DNA from: Gammaproteobacteria bacterium
Lineage (GTDB): Bacteria > Pseudomonadota > Gammaproteobacteria > Enterobacterales > Kangiellaceae
Length of the DNA: 64,000 bases
Direction of reading: 5' to 3'
NCBI GenBank assembly: GCA_013373545.1
Contig: JABXHQ010000126.1
Location: 25,772-89,771, forward strand
Shown here: piece by piece, positions 10,759 to 20,943 of the stretch
Numbering within the stretch: position 1 is the first letter of the stretch
Layout: each line of letters opens with the position of its first letter
Notes under the pieces: model-generated
The model's database searches: none
Told to the model about the DNA's origin: nothing
Seen by the model: only the letters and a program-made list of their open reading frames with translations
Translations under genes and position numbers: made by a program

Positions 10759-11382
10759 ATGACTCAATCACGCAAACATATTACCTTAGCGATGACCGGT
10801 GCTTCCGGTGCTGGCTACGCCGTGGCGTTATTGCAAGCGCTGCGTCAACATTATCAGCAAGTGTATTTATTGATCTCTGATGCCGCGCGCGTGGTGTTGG
10901 CAACGGAATTGAATTGGACTGTTCCGGAAAACCCAGCGAAAGCCGAGCAGCGACTTGCAGAATTAATCCCGGGAACGGGTGAGCTAACCGTATGTTCCAA
11001 AATGAATTGGATGTCACCGGTAGCGTCTGGCTCTGCGGCACCAAAACAAATGATCATTTGTCCATGCAGTACCGGTACTTTATCGGCGATTGCTAATGGC
11101 GCCAGTGATAATTTATTAGAGCGCGCCGCTGATGTGGTATTAAAAGAGCGCGGGCAATTAATTGTGATGCCACGAGAAACACCTTTTTCACTGATCCATT
11201 TAGAAAATATGACGCGTTTGGCTCAAGCCGGCGCTACCATCATGCCATTAGCACCAGGCTTTTATCAAAAACCGCAGAGCATTGATGACCTCTATCAATT
11301 TATGGCAGCACGAGCGTTGGACCACTTAGGTATCGATAACACGCTTATTGAGCGTTGGGGTTATCGTGGGAAGCAAGATTAA
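10759..11382 (+). CDS. ubiX: Flavin prenyltransferase UbiX
   Basis: [68 protein letters not shown]. Confidence 0.95.
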   Translation: MTQSRKHITLAMTGASGAGYAVALLQALRQHYQQVYLLISDAARVVLATELNWTVPENPAKAEQRLAELIPGTGELTVCSKMNWMSPVASGSAAPKQMIICPCSTGTLSAIANGASDNLLERAADVVLKERGQLIVMPRETPFSLIHLENMTRLAQAGATIMPLAPGFYQKPQSIDDLYQFMAARALDHLGIDNTLIERWGYRGKQD

Positions 11383-11410
11383 TAAAACTTCTAAAGACGA
11401 GTAAATATTT

Positions 11411-12007
11411 ATGAGATTGTCTGGCATTCTTATTATTTTAATTATCACTCAGGCAAGTTTGCTCCATGCTATCGAACCCCCTTTAATTTCGACTCAAGCG
11501 CAAGATGAATTCTTTAACGCAATAAAACAACACTGCGGAAAATCTTTTCGTGGAAAAATTGTCGTAGATAATCAACCAAGTGCTAGCTTCACCAATAAAG
11601 CCCTTATCATGCATGTGCGCGAGTGTTCGAATTTTCAATTAAAGATACCGTTTCATGTAGGAAAGGATGCATCACGAACTTGGATTATTACTAAAACCGG
11701 ATCGGGGCTGTCGCTTAAGCACGATCACCGTCATGCTGATGGTCAGTCTGATAGTTTAACGATGTATGGTGGTCATACGGTTGATTCTGGATTCACTAAT
11801 GTGCAATCGTTTCCCGCTGATGCTCCCACCATTGAAATGTTTGTTGCACAAGGACTGCCACAGTCAAATACTAATATCTGGCAGATTTACATCTATCCCA
11901 CGAAATTTACCTATCGGTTGATTCGCGAAGGTCGAGAATTTAAAGTTGATTTCGATTTAACTATTCCTGTCGAAAATCCGGCTGCGCCCTGGGGCTATCA
12001 AGACTAA
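11411..12007 (+). CDS. Conserved secreted hypothetical protein with HDHRHADG..DSLTMYGG motif
   Basis: ORF 198 aa with signal peptide; SD-like upstream; no assignable domain. Confidence 0.75.
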   Translation: MRLSGILIILIITQASLLHAIEPPLISTQAQDEFFNAIKQHCGKSFRGKIVVDNQPSASFTNKALIMHVRECSNFQLKIPFHVGKDASRTWIITKTGSGLSLKHDHRHADGQSDSLTMYGGHTVDSGFTNVQSFPADAPTIEMFVAQGLPQSNTNIWQIYIYPTKFTYRLIREGREFKVDFDLTIPVENPAAPWGYQD

Positions 12008-12197
12008 AGGTTCTCCAGTTTCAGCTTTATTTTCCAATTTCTTTGCTGCAAAACCGTTGCGGCGATGAGCGCGAATCGCAGCAACCTGGAGCATATTTAC
12101 TTGTATTTTTGTTATTGGCTTGGGGATACAGCGTTAATAATCGCTATGTATTCAAGCCATGCAAGGGGAGTGGTGGGGCTACAATCATCGATGCTTA

Positions 12198-13721
12198 TTA
12201 GCCGTTCTCTTGCTGACTTTCTACAAAGGCTTCAATTAACGAAGAGGAGTCCGCTGGGTGTTGCTCGGAAGATTTTTTGTTTTGTAAATTGAGTCGTTTC
12301 AGCAGCGCAAGTTCGCTTAGATTAGCGCCACTGTATTGGCCTCGGACACCATCGCACTTTAAGGCGTAGAGTAAGCGGACCAATTGATTATCGTCGACGT
12401 CGATAGCGACCACCCGAATTGAGAATTTGTGGGCTAAGGAAATAATCGCATCGAGTAGGGTACGTGATTGTTGATCATCGTTAAGGTTATTCAGCAGAGC
12501 ACTATCAACTTTTATTTTTTGAATTTGGCCAGAACAAAGCAGTTGCAAAGAAGAAGGCCCAATGCCAAAGTTTATTAAACTGATTCGACAACCCATCATG
12601 TGCAATCGAGCGATCGCTTTATTGGCATCTGGACTGGTTAATAAGGTTTTCTCGGCCACTTCAAATTCGAGTTGTTCACCGCTAATGCGATGTAAGTTAA
12701 TTTGGTCGCGAATAAAATTAACGCCATGATTGGAGGTTAGCAGCGGTTTTAGTAGTGGCAAAATTACTCTTGGGACTGCTGCTGTCGTTTGTGTTTGCCA
12801 GTGCGCTATTTTTTGGCAAGCGGTGCTGATCAAATGTTGATTAAGCTTAGCTTGTAATTGACCGCGCTCAGCAATTTTTTCGAGTTTTTCTGCACTTATG
12901 TCCGGTAAGTTTGTGGTGGTTAAGTGTAATTTAACCGCACAAACGCGGTCGCTATTAAGCTCCACTTCGACATCATAAGTTGTTTCGAAGGTGTTGTTTT
13001 CTATATCTTGACGTAATTGTTTTTGCTGCTGTTTTAGCTGGTTAATTTTTTGATTAAAATCAGCGCTAAAGATATGTACCCTATCACGACCGTGATGCTT
13101 GGCATCGTACATAGCTAAATCAGCTGATTTAAGTAGCGCTTTGTAACTGTTGCCGTTCAGCGGGTAAAGGCTCACACCAATGCTGACAGTAACATTGAGT
13201 GTCAAATCGCCAATTTCGAGCGGCTGCTTTAGTGCTTCTTGCAGTGTATACAGCACTTGTTCTATCGCTTGCTCATTTTCCAACTCTTCGACCACCAAAC
13301 AAAACTCATCGCCGGATAAGCGCGCCAGAATATCCATCGACCGAATCACCGCGGTGATTCGTTGGCTGACCATTATTAGCACTTGATCGCCAACATCGTG
13401 GCCATGGGCATCATTAATGGCTTTAAAGTGGTCGATATCGATAAAGACAAAAGCGAAGGGGATTTGATGGCGTTGGCTGCGATGAATGGCTTGCTCGACA
13501 AGGATGGCCAACAGTTCGCGATTTGGAAGATGAGTCAGCGGATCTCGCTGATGCTGCAGCTGTTCACTGCAAAGCGGTGGATGCTTTTGACGCGCAATAT
13601 GTTCTTCTGCCAGCTTTTGGAAAAGTTTTGACAGGTGCAGCCGAGACCCTTCGCGGACTTGTGCGAGCAAATCAGGATCAATTCGCCGCACCAACTGTTT
13701 TATTTTTTGGCTATCTTGCAT
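12198..13721 (-). CDS. Diguanylate cyclase (GGDEF) protein with degenerate EAL-like C-terminal domain
   Basis: DPLTHLPNRELLAILVEQ, FIDIDHFKAINDAHGHDVGDQVL, ARLSGDEFCLV; C-terminal LEFEVAEKTLL...ISLINFGIGPSSLQLL...KIKVDSALL resembles EAL but lacks key residues. Confidence 0.88.
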   Translation of the reverse strand: MQDSQKIKQLVRRIDPDLLAQVREGSRLHLSKLFQKLAEEHIARQKHPPLCSEQLQHQRDPLTHLPNRELLAILVEQAIHRSQRHQIPFAFVFIDIDHFKAINDAHGHDVGDQVLIMVSQRITAVIRSMDILARLSGDEFCLVVEELENEQAIEQVLYTLQEALKQPLEIGDLTLNVTVSIGVSLYPLNGNSYKALLKSADLAMYDAKHHGRDRVHIFSADFNQKINQLKQQQKQLRQDIENNTFETTYDVEVELNSDRVCAVKLHLTTTNLPDISAEKLEKIAERGQLQAKLNQHLISTACQKIAHWQTQTTAAVPRVILPLLKPLLTSNHGVNFIRDQINLHRISGEQLEFEVAEKTLLTSPDANKAIARLHMMGCRISLINFGIGPSSLQLLCSGQIQKIKVDSALLNNLNDDQQSRTLLDAIISLAHKFSIRVVAIDVDDNQLVRLLYALKCDGVRGQYSGANLSELALLKRLNLQNKKSSEQHPADSSSLIEAFVESQQENG

Positions 13722-14034
13722 GGTTCAACAGAGGTCTAATTAATTTGACATCCAATAAGCACCGAGTGCTTGGCCCCTTGTTTATTTCGCGTCACTCAAA
13801 ACACGCAACTTTAACCGCCGCTAGCTGTTCACCAACAATCAAAGCCTGCTATGATGGCGGTGAGAACTTTGCCAGTAAGCGGTTGAAATTTAATCAAGAG
13901 TATCACCCTTGGTTCTGGGGGTGAATAGGAATAGTTGATTATTTAGTAATCAGTATAAAAAACAACCAGTTAGCGAAAAAGGTTACAAAGTGAGATTATT
14001 TTTTGCTTATAACTTATTGATAACAATATAAAAT

Positions 14035-16797
14035 ATGAAATCTCAACTATCGCCCGAGACAGTCTTCCAGCAGCTTCAATCGCAACAAGCCTCGTTAATC
14101 ACGGCCAGTAATCGTCAAGCTCGATTTTGGATGCAAGCCTTTCATCAATTCGCCAGTGGGCAAGTTGCGGTGTGGTCGATGCCGGATATTTTGCCCTACT
14201 CGGGCTGGCTTGATCGGCTGTTTAACAGTGTCGAAGACACGCTGCCGGTCGTCTTTAATGCGGTCGAAGCGAAGTGGACTTTTGAGTCGATTATTCGCCG
14301 CAGCTCGGCGCAAGACTATTTGATTTCGCTGCGAGCTACCGCCGCTAAAGCACACGAAGCGGTTACCCAATTAAATCAGTTTGCCCTGACTTTAGATGAG
14401 TCGATAATGCTGGCTGAGGAGCATCAGCTGTTCCACCAGTGGCATCAAGAGTATCAGCAACGATTGGCGCAAGCGACGGCCATTGATCGTGCACAGCTCG
14501 CCGATTGGATCCGCGCGCGCTGTGCTACATTGAATTTACACTCAGCGCGACTGGCTAAAGGTCATACGCTTTATTTATTGGGGTTCCATCAGGTTGAGCC
14601 GAGTTTTATGCAGCTATTGGAGCAGCTCGCTGAAGCTTTGCAGCTGTCAATTCATTTGCTTACACCGGAGCAAACCGCTGGATTACATCGTTTTGGTCGG
14701 CTCCCGTCTCAGGCTCCAACGGCTCAGCTACATAAGGCGCTTGACTGCCAACATGAGCTGTACGCGGTTGCGAATTGGGCGTTAGGTATTATTGCGCAAC
14801 AGCCGCAGGCAAAAGTGGCCATAGTTGTCCCCAATCTAGAACAGCAGCGCTTACTGGTTGAACAGATTTTTCGAGAGGTATTACACCCAGAATCGCTCAA
14901 TCGAGCGCGGCCGGAACAACCGCTGTTTAATATTTCTGTGGGAAAGCCGCTTAGTCAATTTGCGATGTTTCGCGTTGCCATTAATTTACTGAAGCTACTG
15001 AAAGGTTCAATCACTACCGATGCGTTGGTGGAATTGCTCACCAGTGGTATGCCAGGTTTGCTGAACAGTGCGTTAACTGTTGAGCAACAATCCGCCCTGC
15101 GGCAGCTGGCGTTTCAATTGCCACAAAGGCGCAAACAATATTGGTCGTTGACTGCGCTGTTTAAATTACTTGAGCCTGCTGACGTGTTGACTAAGACAGC
15201 TGTGGTGGTTGGACTCGAAGACACCTTGAAAACACCGCGCGCGCGACTTGAAGATTTTCTTGCCCAACTACCTGCCCGATGTCCGCCGGGCCAGTGGGGA
15301 CAATTGATGACCCATTGGCTGACCTTGTGGCAATGGCCAACAGACGAAAGCTTGGGCAGTTATGAATTTCAATTAAGAGATGTGATTTTAACTCAGTTGC
15401 AAGGCTTAAAAAGTTACAATGCGGTTATTGCGCCCTGCACTTTAGAGCAAGCTCTGGAGTTGTTAGAGAGTGTAACCGCCGGCGCGGTATTTCAACCAAA
15501 AAGCCAAGATGAACCGATTAACATAATGGGGCTTTATGAAGCAGTCGGATTAGGCTTTGAGTATCTTTGGGTAACCGGTATGAGTGATGAAATCATTCCT
15601 GCGATGCCCGATCCCAATCCGTTTATTCCGCTGGCCATAGCGCGTCAACATCAGCTCCCTGGTTCTGGCCCTGAGCGCGAATTAAGTTATGCAAATGCAC
15701 TGCTAAGTCACTTAATTGCGTGTTCTGATCAAATTAACTTTAGCTATTACCAACAAGATGGTGAGCGACATTTGAGTCCAAGCGCTTTGGTGGCGGCGCA
15801 ACTCGCAAGCCATCAGGTGGCTTTTACCGATAAGTGGTTGTCGTTAACTGTGCCAACCCGTATTCAAGCGCAACTGCCTGCGGTGGCTTTACAGTCTTAC
15901 CTCGATGAACAAGGCGTTGAGTTAAATGCCGGTGAACTGTTGGGAGGGAGCCAGTTTGTTAATGCTCAAGCTATGTGCCCAATGCAAGCCTATTTAGCTT
16001 TCCGTCTCGGACTTGTTGAGCAAGAGCCCGTTCAGACCGGGATAGATCCGCGTGATCGCGGAACTTGGTTACATCGAGCTTTACAAATTATTTGGCAAGA
16101 ATTGGGCAGTCAAACGCGGCTTAATCATTTCTCTTCCGAGCAGTTACACAGTCTCGTTGAGCGTACCTTGGTAACGGTTTATCACCCACACCTTCCAGCG
16201 CAAAACTTATTGCGCACGCTTGAAATTGAGCGGGCACAGCAAACAATTATGGCATTGTTAGAGTTGGAGCGAAAACGCGCTCCGTTTCAAGTAGCGGCGA
16301 CCGAACAAAAAGTGGCCATTACGCTCGCGGGATTAACCTTAGATTGTCGCCTTGATCGAGTAGATACGATTGAGATTGATGGCGCGACAGCAACCGCGGT
16401 GATTGATTATAAAACTGGGCAAGTGGCGAGTCATCAATGGTTGAAAGAGCGCATTAGCGATCCTCAATTACCCTTGTATTTGATGACCGCACAAGATTCG
16501 ATAAAAGCGCTAAGCTTCGTGCAAGTGAATCCGAGTGAAGTAAAGTTTGTGGGGGTTAGCGAGTCTGAAGCTGTGTTTCCCAAAGTAAAATCGCTTAGCG
16601 CACAAGATAAAACGTTTAACAATTGGCGTGAGTTTACTGATCATATTGAGCAGCAATTGTTAACGCTAATGAATGAAATACGCAATGGCGTTGCCAGCGT
16701 AACGCCATTACAAAATCCAGATGCTTGCCGTTATTGTCCCTTCGACGCCGTCTGTCGTATTGATGAGCTTGAACCGTTTATTAACGAGGATGACTAA
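14035..16797 (+). CDS. AddB-like PD-(D/E)XK nuclease / probable DNA repair protein
   Basis: 920 aa; C-terminal PD-(D/E)XK region LDCRLDRVDTIEIDGATATAVIDYKTGQ; cysteines AMCPMQAYL ... CRYCPFDAVC. Confidence 0.85.
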   Translation: MKSQLSPETVFQQLQSQQASLITASNRQARFWMQAFHQFASGQVAVWSMPDILPYSGWLDRLFNSVEDTLPVVFNAVEAKWTFESIIRRSSAQDYLISLRATAAKAHEAVTQLNQFALTLDESIMLAEEHQLFHQWHQEYQQRLAQATAIDRAQLADWIRARCATLNLHSARLAKGHTLYLLGFHQVEPSFMQLLEQLAEALQLSIHLLTPEQTAGLHRFGRLPSQAPTAQLHKALDCQHELYAVANWALGIIAQQPQAKVAIVVPNLEQQRLLVEQIFREVLHPESLNRARPEQPLFNISVGKPLSQFAMFRVAINLLKLLKGSITTDALVELLTSGMPGLLNSALTVEQQSALRQLAFQLPQRRKQYWSLTALFKLLEPADVLTKTAVVVGLEDTLKTPRARLEDFLAQLPARCPPGQWGQLMTHWLTLWQWPTDESLGSYEFQLRDVILTQLQGLKSYNAVIAPCTLEQALELLESVTAGAVFQPKSQDEPINIMGLYEAVGLGFEYLWVTGMSDEIIPAMPDPNPFIPLAIARQHQLPGSGPERELSYANALLSHLIACSDQINFSYYQQDGERHLSPSALVAAQLASHQVAFTDKWLSLTVPTRIQAQLPAVALQSYLDEQGVELNAGELLGGSQFVNAQAMCPMQAYLAFRLGLVEQEPVQTGIDPRDRGTWLHRALQIIWQELGSQTRLNHFSSEQLHSLVERTLVTVYHPHLPAQNLLRTLEIERAQQTIMALLELERKRAPFQVAATEQKVAITLAGLTLDCRLDRVDTIEIDGATATAVIDYKTGQVASHQWLKERISDPQLPLYLMTAQDSIKALSFVQVNPSEVKFVGVSESEAVFPKVKSLSAQDKTFNNWREFTDHIEQQLLTLMNEIRNGVASVTPLQNPDACRYCPFDAVCRIDELEPFINEDD

Positions 16798-16800
16798 ATC

Positions 16801-19800
16801 ATGTTAGTGGATGCAAAGGCACGTGAACGAGCAATCGATCCAAAGCAATCCTTTATTGTGCAGGCGCCAGCCGGTTCAGGAAAAACGGGGTTAATTACCC
16901 AGCGTTATTTACGTTTATTGGCGACAGTTGAGAAGCCCGAGCATATCTTAGCAATTACCTTCACTCGCAAAGCGGCAAATGAAATGCGCGAGCGTATACT
17001 TGCCGCATTACAGCGAGCGAAGTTAGCATCGCCTGACTCCCCCCATGAGCAAAAAATCTGGCAGCTAGCGCACCAAGCGCTGCAGCAAGATGAAAAGTAT
17101 GGATGGCAGTTGATCGACAATCCAGCGCGGCTAAAGATTCAAACCATCGACAGCTTATCATCGAGCTTAGTTAAACAAATGCCGATTCTCGCAAAGTTTG
17201 GAATTCCATCGGGTATCGAAGATAAACCGTTTGCAATTTATCGCCAGGCTGCAGAGCAATTTATTCAGTCAGTATTGGTCGAACGTGATTTTTCTGATGG
17301 TCAGGCCGTGCCGACAAACCCCGAACATTTGACTGTGATTGAGCACGCGGTATTTCATCTGCTGCAACATGTTGATAATGACGTTAGTAAATTGTCGCGT
17401 TTATTTCAGTCGATGTTAGCGCGTCGCGACCAATGGATCCGGCATTTTGTCACCAGTGAAAAGCTACTCGACCGGGATGGTCTTGAACAAGCGCTAGAGT
17501 ACTTTGTTGCGAACCAAATGCAGGCATTTTCAGCGACCGTACCGGCGTCACTAGGGCGTGAGTTTTTTCATCTGACAGAGACCTTGATTGAAAATTTACA
17601 TTATCTCGATAAGCCTTTAGCCGATGATCATCCTTTGCTTGCGCTTGCATCATTGAAAGACTGGCCATCGCTTTCAACCGACGGTTTAGCGCTTTGGCAC
17701 AAAGTCGCCGAGTTTCTGCTGACCAAGAGTCCTGACAGTAGTAAACGGCGCCTAAAAGCGCGTTGGACGCAAGCTGATGGCTTCATTCCTAGCAGTACGA
17801 AGAATAAAGAAGCTAAGTCGCAAGCCAAAATACAAAAAGCTTTGAGAGAAACTTTATTTGAGCAACTCGAGAGTTATCCTGCCTTTATTGGCAAGTTATC
17901 CGAAGTAATGGACTTGCCGAATACTAAGTTCACGGAGCAACAGTGGCAGTTAATAGAGTCGTTGCAAGTTTGTTTAAAGTACTTGTTAGGTTTTTTAAAA
18001 GTTGAGTTTCAAGCGCAAGGAAAAGTTGATTTTGCGGAGTTATCCTTGGCTGCGCTGCATGCATTAAGTGATGAGGTCGGCGCGACCGATTTGGCTATGA
18101 AACTCGATTATCGTATTCAACATATATTAGTGGATGAATTTCAAGATACCTCACATAGTCAATATGAGCTCTTAAGATTATTGACCCTAGGCTGGCAAGC
18201 GAATGATGGGCGCACATTATTTGTGGTCGGTGATCCCATGCAATCAATTTATCGTTTTCGCGAAGCCGACGTTGGTCTGTTCTTAGATTGCCGCCGCCAA
18301 GGTTTAGCTGGAATACCTCTGCAGGCATTACGGTTAGAAATGAACTTTCGCTCGCGGGCGGGAATTGTGAATTGGGTTAATCAAGCGTTCAAAACTATTT
18401 TTCCAACGCAAGAAAAAGCTATGTTAGGCGCGGTTCCGCTAAGCGTCGCGAAGGCTAACGCGGCTGATGACGATCAGGCCGTTTTTTTTCACCATGAATT
18501 TAAACAGAATGTTGATTCATATCAGGCGCAGAAAATGCAAATGATCATTGCAGATATTGCGCTGCGCTTTCCAAGCGACAGCGTTGCGGTTTTAGTTCGT
18601 TCAAAACAGCATGCCAGCGACATTATAGCGACATTAAAAACCTCAGGCATTGCGGTTGAAGCGGTTGAAATGGAACGGCTTTCCCAACGACCGATGATTA
18701 AAATTTTACTACAGTTAACACGGCTCGTATTAAATCCGGAAGATACATTAGCTTTTACAGCACTGATGCGCTCAGCCTTATGTGGCGTTACCTTACCAAC
18801 CATTACCGCGTTACTCAGCAATAATTCTGCGCCAGGTTATTGGTTTAGTCGTGTTGCCGCAGATAATCGGTTACTCAATGAGCTGCCATTGGCTGAAGAC
18901 GAGTGCCGTCGCGTGATTTCGCTTGTTGAAAATCTTTGGCCGTTATTAAAGCAGCGCGCAACGCTTCCGTTTGCCGAGTTAATTCATAGTGCATTTGTAG
19001 CGCTAGGTGGACTTCATGTATTTAACTCGGCTCGTGATGCTCAAGACCTTAGACAGTACATTGAGTTAATTCATCTGCGCTTTAGCGAGAAAAGCAGTGT
19101 GACGATTGAACAGTTGAATCAGTTGGTTGATGAACTGTTTTCCGCGAGTGATGCAAATACTGATGGTTTTAAAGTGGCTGTTATGACCATTCATAAGTCG
19201 AAAGGTTTAGAGTTTGATCATGTCATTATTCCACATTTAGAAAAGTCAATTCCAGCCGATGATAAACAGCTTATTCTCTGGCAAGAATTATCGGTTGAAG
19301 ATCGAACGGCTAATTTTTTAGTGGCACCGATGCCCAGCGGTAAAAATAGTAATGACAAAATTCATAATTTATTAAAGCAGCTAAATCAACAGAAAAGTTT
19401 ATACGAAGCCGGCCGTCTTTTATATGTGGCGACCACTCGAGCAAAGAAATGTCTCCATCTAATTGCTCAAACCAACATTCGCCCAGGAAATGAAAAGCAA
19501 GCGGCTATGGGTGAAGACTGGGTAATTTCACAACCGAAAGCAAACTCACTGTTGGCGCAATTGTGGCCGGTAGTTGAGCCTTCGATATTAACTCAATTAA
19601 AAAATTATGCGGGTGGCGAAACAGAAATACATCAAACGCAAGCTACTCAACGCTTAATAACTCGACTCGCCGAGCCGTGGGTTTGTCAATTACCAGTGAG
19701 TCCGGCACCCGTCAATCGTCCACGCTTAACGCTGGCGCAAGATGAAGCCATGGCGTCTGTAGAGGTTCATGATAACGCGATTGTTATGGGAAACTTGATC

Positions 19801-20304
19801 CATGAAGAGTTACAACGAATCAGCCAAGAGGGCATCGAACATTGGTCTGTACAACGTGTTCATGAGCGGCAAAGCGTTTATCAAAATTATTTGAAGCGCC
19901 ATTATGTGGCTGCCGATGATATGGCGCAGTGTCTGGCAAAGGTCTCGCAAGCAATTGCGAATACCTTGACTGACGCAACTGGGCGTTGGATTTTATCTAA
20001 CCATCAGCAAGCGCAGTCAGAGCTTCCTTTGTCGACCAAGGTTAACGGTGTATTTCGTTCATTTGTTATTGATCGAACATTTATTGATGATGCTGGCGTT
20101 CGATGGATTATCGATTATAAGACCGGAGAAAGCTCTAGCGCTGCCGACGAGCATTATTTTCAAGCCGAGTTGGAACGCTATCGGGGACAGTTAACTCAGT
20201 ATGCAAAACTCTTGGCGCAATTGGATTCGCGCTCTATAAAGTGTGCATTATACTTGCCGATGTATCAAAGGCTGTTAGAATACGAACCACTTAATCTCGC
20301 CTAA
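16801..20304 (+). CDS. AddA-like UvrD/Rep-family helicase-nuclease
   Basis: 1167 aa; Walker A FIVQAPAGSGKTGLITQRYLRLL; ILVDEFQDTSHSQYELL; VGDPMQSIYRFREADVGLF; C-terminal nuclease WIIDYKTGE. Confidence 0.92.
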   Translation: MLVDAKARERAIDPKQSFIVQAPAGSGKTGLITQRYLRLLATVEKPEHILAITFTRKAANEMRERILAALQRAKLASPDSPHEQKIWQLAHQALQQDEKYGWQLIDNPARLKIQTIDSLSSSLVKQMPILAKFGIPSGIEDKPFAIYRQAAEQFIQSVLVERDFSDGQAVPTNPEHLTVIEHAVFHLLQHVDNDVSKLSRLFQSMLARRDQWIRHFVTSEKLLDRDGLEQALEYFVANQMQAFSATVPASLGREFFHLTETLIENLHYLDKPLADDHPLLALASLKDWPSLSTDGLALWHKVAEFLLTKSPDSSKRRLKARWTQADGFIPSSTKNKEAKSQAKIQKALRETLFEQLESYPAFIGKLSEVMDLPNTKFTEQQWQLIESLQVCLKYLLGFLKVEFQAQGKVDFAELSLAALHALSDEVGATDLAMKLDYRIQHILVDEFQDTSHSQYELLRLLTLGWQANDGRTLFVVGDPMQSIYRFREADVGLFLDCRRQGLAGIPLQALRLEMNFRSRAGIVNWVNQAFKTIFPTQEKAMLGAVPLSVAKANAADDDQAVFFHHEFKQNVDSYQAQKMQMIIADIALRFPSDSVAVLVRSKQHASDIIATLKTSGIAVEAVEMERLSQRPMIKILLQLTRLVLNPEDTLAFTALMRSALCGVTLPTITALLSNNSAPGYWFSRVAADNRLLNELPLAEDECRRVISLVENLWPLLKQRATLPFAELIHSAFVALGGLHVFNSARDAQDLRQYIELIHLRFSEKSSVTIEQLNQLVDELFSASDANTDGFKVAVMTIHKSKGLEFDHVIIPHLEKSIPADDKQLILWQELSVEDRTANFLVAPMPSGKNSNDKIHNLLKQLNQQKSLYEAGRLLYVATTRAKKCLHLIAQTNIRPGNEKQAAMGEDWVISQPKANSLLAQLWPVVEPSILTQLKNYAGGETEIHQTQATQRLITRLAEPWVCQLPVSPAPVNRPRLTLAQDEAMASVEVHDNAIVMGNLIHEELQRISQEGIEHWSVQRVHERQSVYQNYLKRHYVAADDMAQCLAKVSQAIANTLTDATGRWILSNHQQAQSELPLSTKVNGVFRSFVIDRTFIDDAGVRWIIDYKTGESSSAADEHYFQAELERYRGQLTQYAKLLAQLDSRSIKCALYLPMYQRLLEYEPLNLA

Positions 20305-20359
20305 AGCTATGGCGATAATTAAACTTGGTAGCTAAAAGCAACTGTTTAAAGGTTTTAAA

Positions 20360-20848
20360 ATGGAAAAGAATTTTCTTGCAACAATCGTAGAAAAAATTCA
20401 AAAGCGCTCGCCATTATATCGGTCTTGGCTACTGAATTATTTATTGGGCTCAACTATCAAATTTGTTGGAACTGCGGGAGTGAAGTGCCAAACTTTGACG
20501 CGAGAAGAAAGTGTTTGGACACTGAAAAATCGTAAAAAAGTTCGTAACCATATTAAAGGTGTGCACGCCGCTGCAATGGGGTTGTTAGCTGAAACTGCAA
20601 CCGGCATGGTTATCGGAATGAATGTTCCTGATGATCGAACGCCTGTTATTAAGTCGATGAAAGTAAGTTACCTTAAGCGTGCTGCAGGCGACTTAACTGC
20701 AGTAGCAAAATTAACCGGCGAGCAAATCCAATATATTTTAGATAATGAGAAAGGTGAGATGTTAGTTCCGGTTGAAGTTACTGATAGTGAGGGTAAGCAG
20801 CCGATTGAATGTGAGATGTTATGGGCTTGGACGCCAAAACGCTCATAG
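20360..20848 (+). CDS. DUF4442 / hotdog-fold thioesterase-like protein
   Basis: 162 aa; ..RNHIKGVHAAAMGLLAETATGMVIGMNVP.. resembles DUF4442 hotdog proteins. Confidence 0.75.
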   Translation: MEKNFLATIVEKIQKRSPLYRSWLLNYLLGSTIKFVGTAGVKCQTLTREESVWTLKNRKKVRNHIKGVHAAAMGLLAETATGMVIGMNVPDDRTPVIKSMKVSYLKRAAGDLTAVAKLTGEQIQYILDNEKGEMLVPVEVTDSEGKQPIECEMLWAWTPKRS

Positions 20849-20943
20849 CGCCTGAATCAGGTTTTTGGTTTTTCATCTATATCTAACCAAAATTAGAGAG
20901 TTTGGCCACTTGAGTAATCAATACTCGAGTGGCCATTAGGTTT

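Noticed and set aside
13744-13772. Perfect TTGACA as a promoter
   Set aside because: No -10 at 16-18 nt and no matching downstream + gene start.
13523-13924. 133-aa + ORF
   Set aside because: Mostly antisense to the GGDEF gene start; no SD or recognisable domain.
14003-14037. Leaderless start for the AddB-like gene (TTGCTT-N18-TATAAA directly before ATG, no SD)
   Set aside because: A -10 ending 2 nt before the ATG would put the TSS inside the ORF; probably a chance AT-rich match or wrong start. TSS mapping needed.
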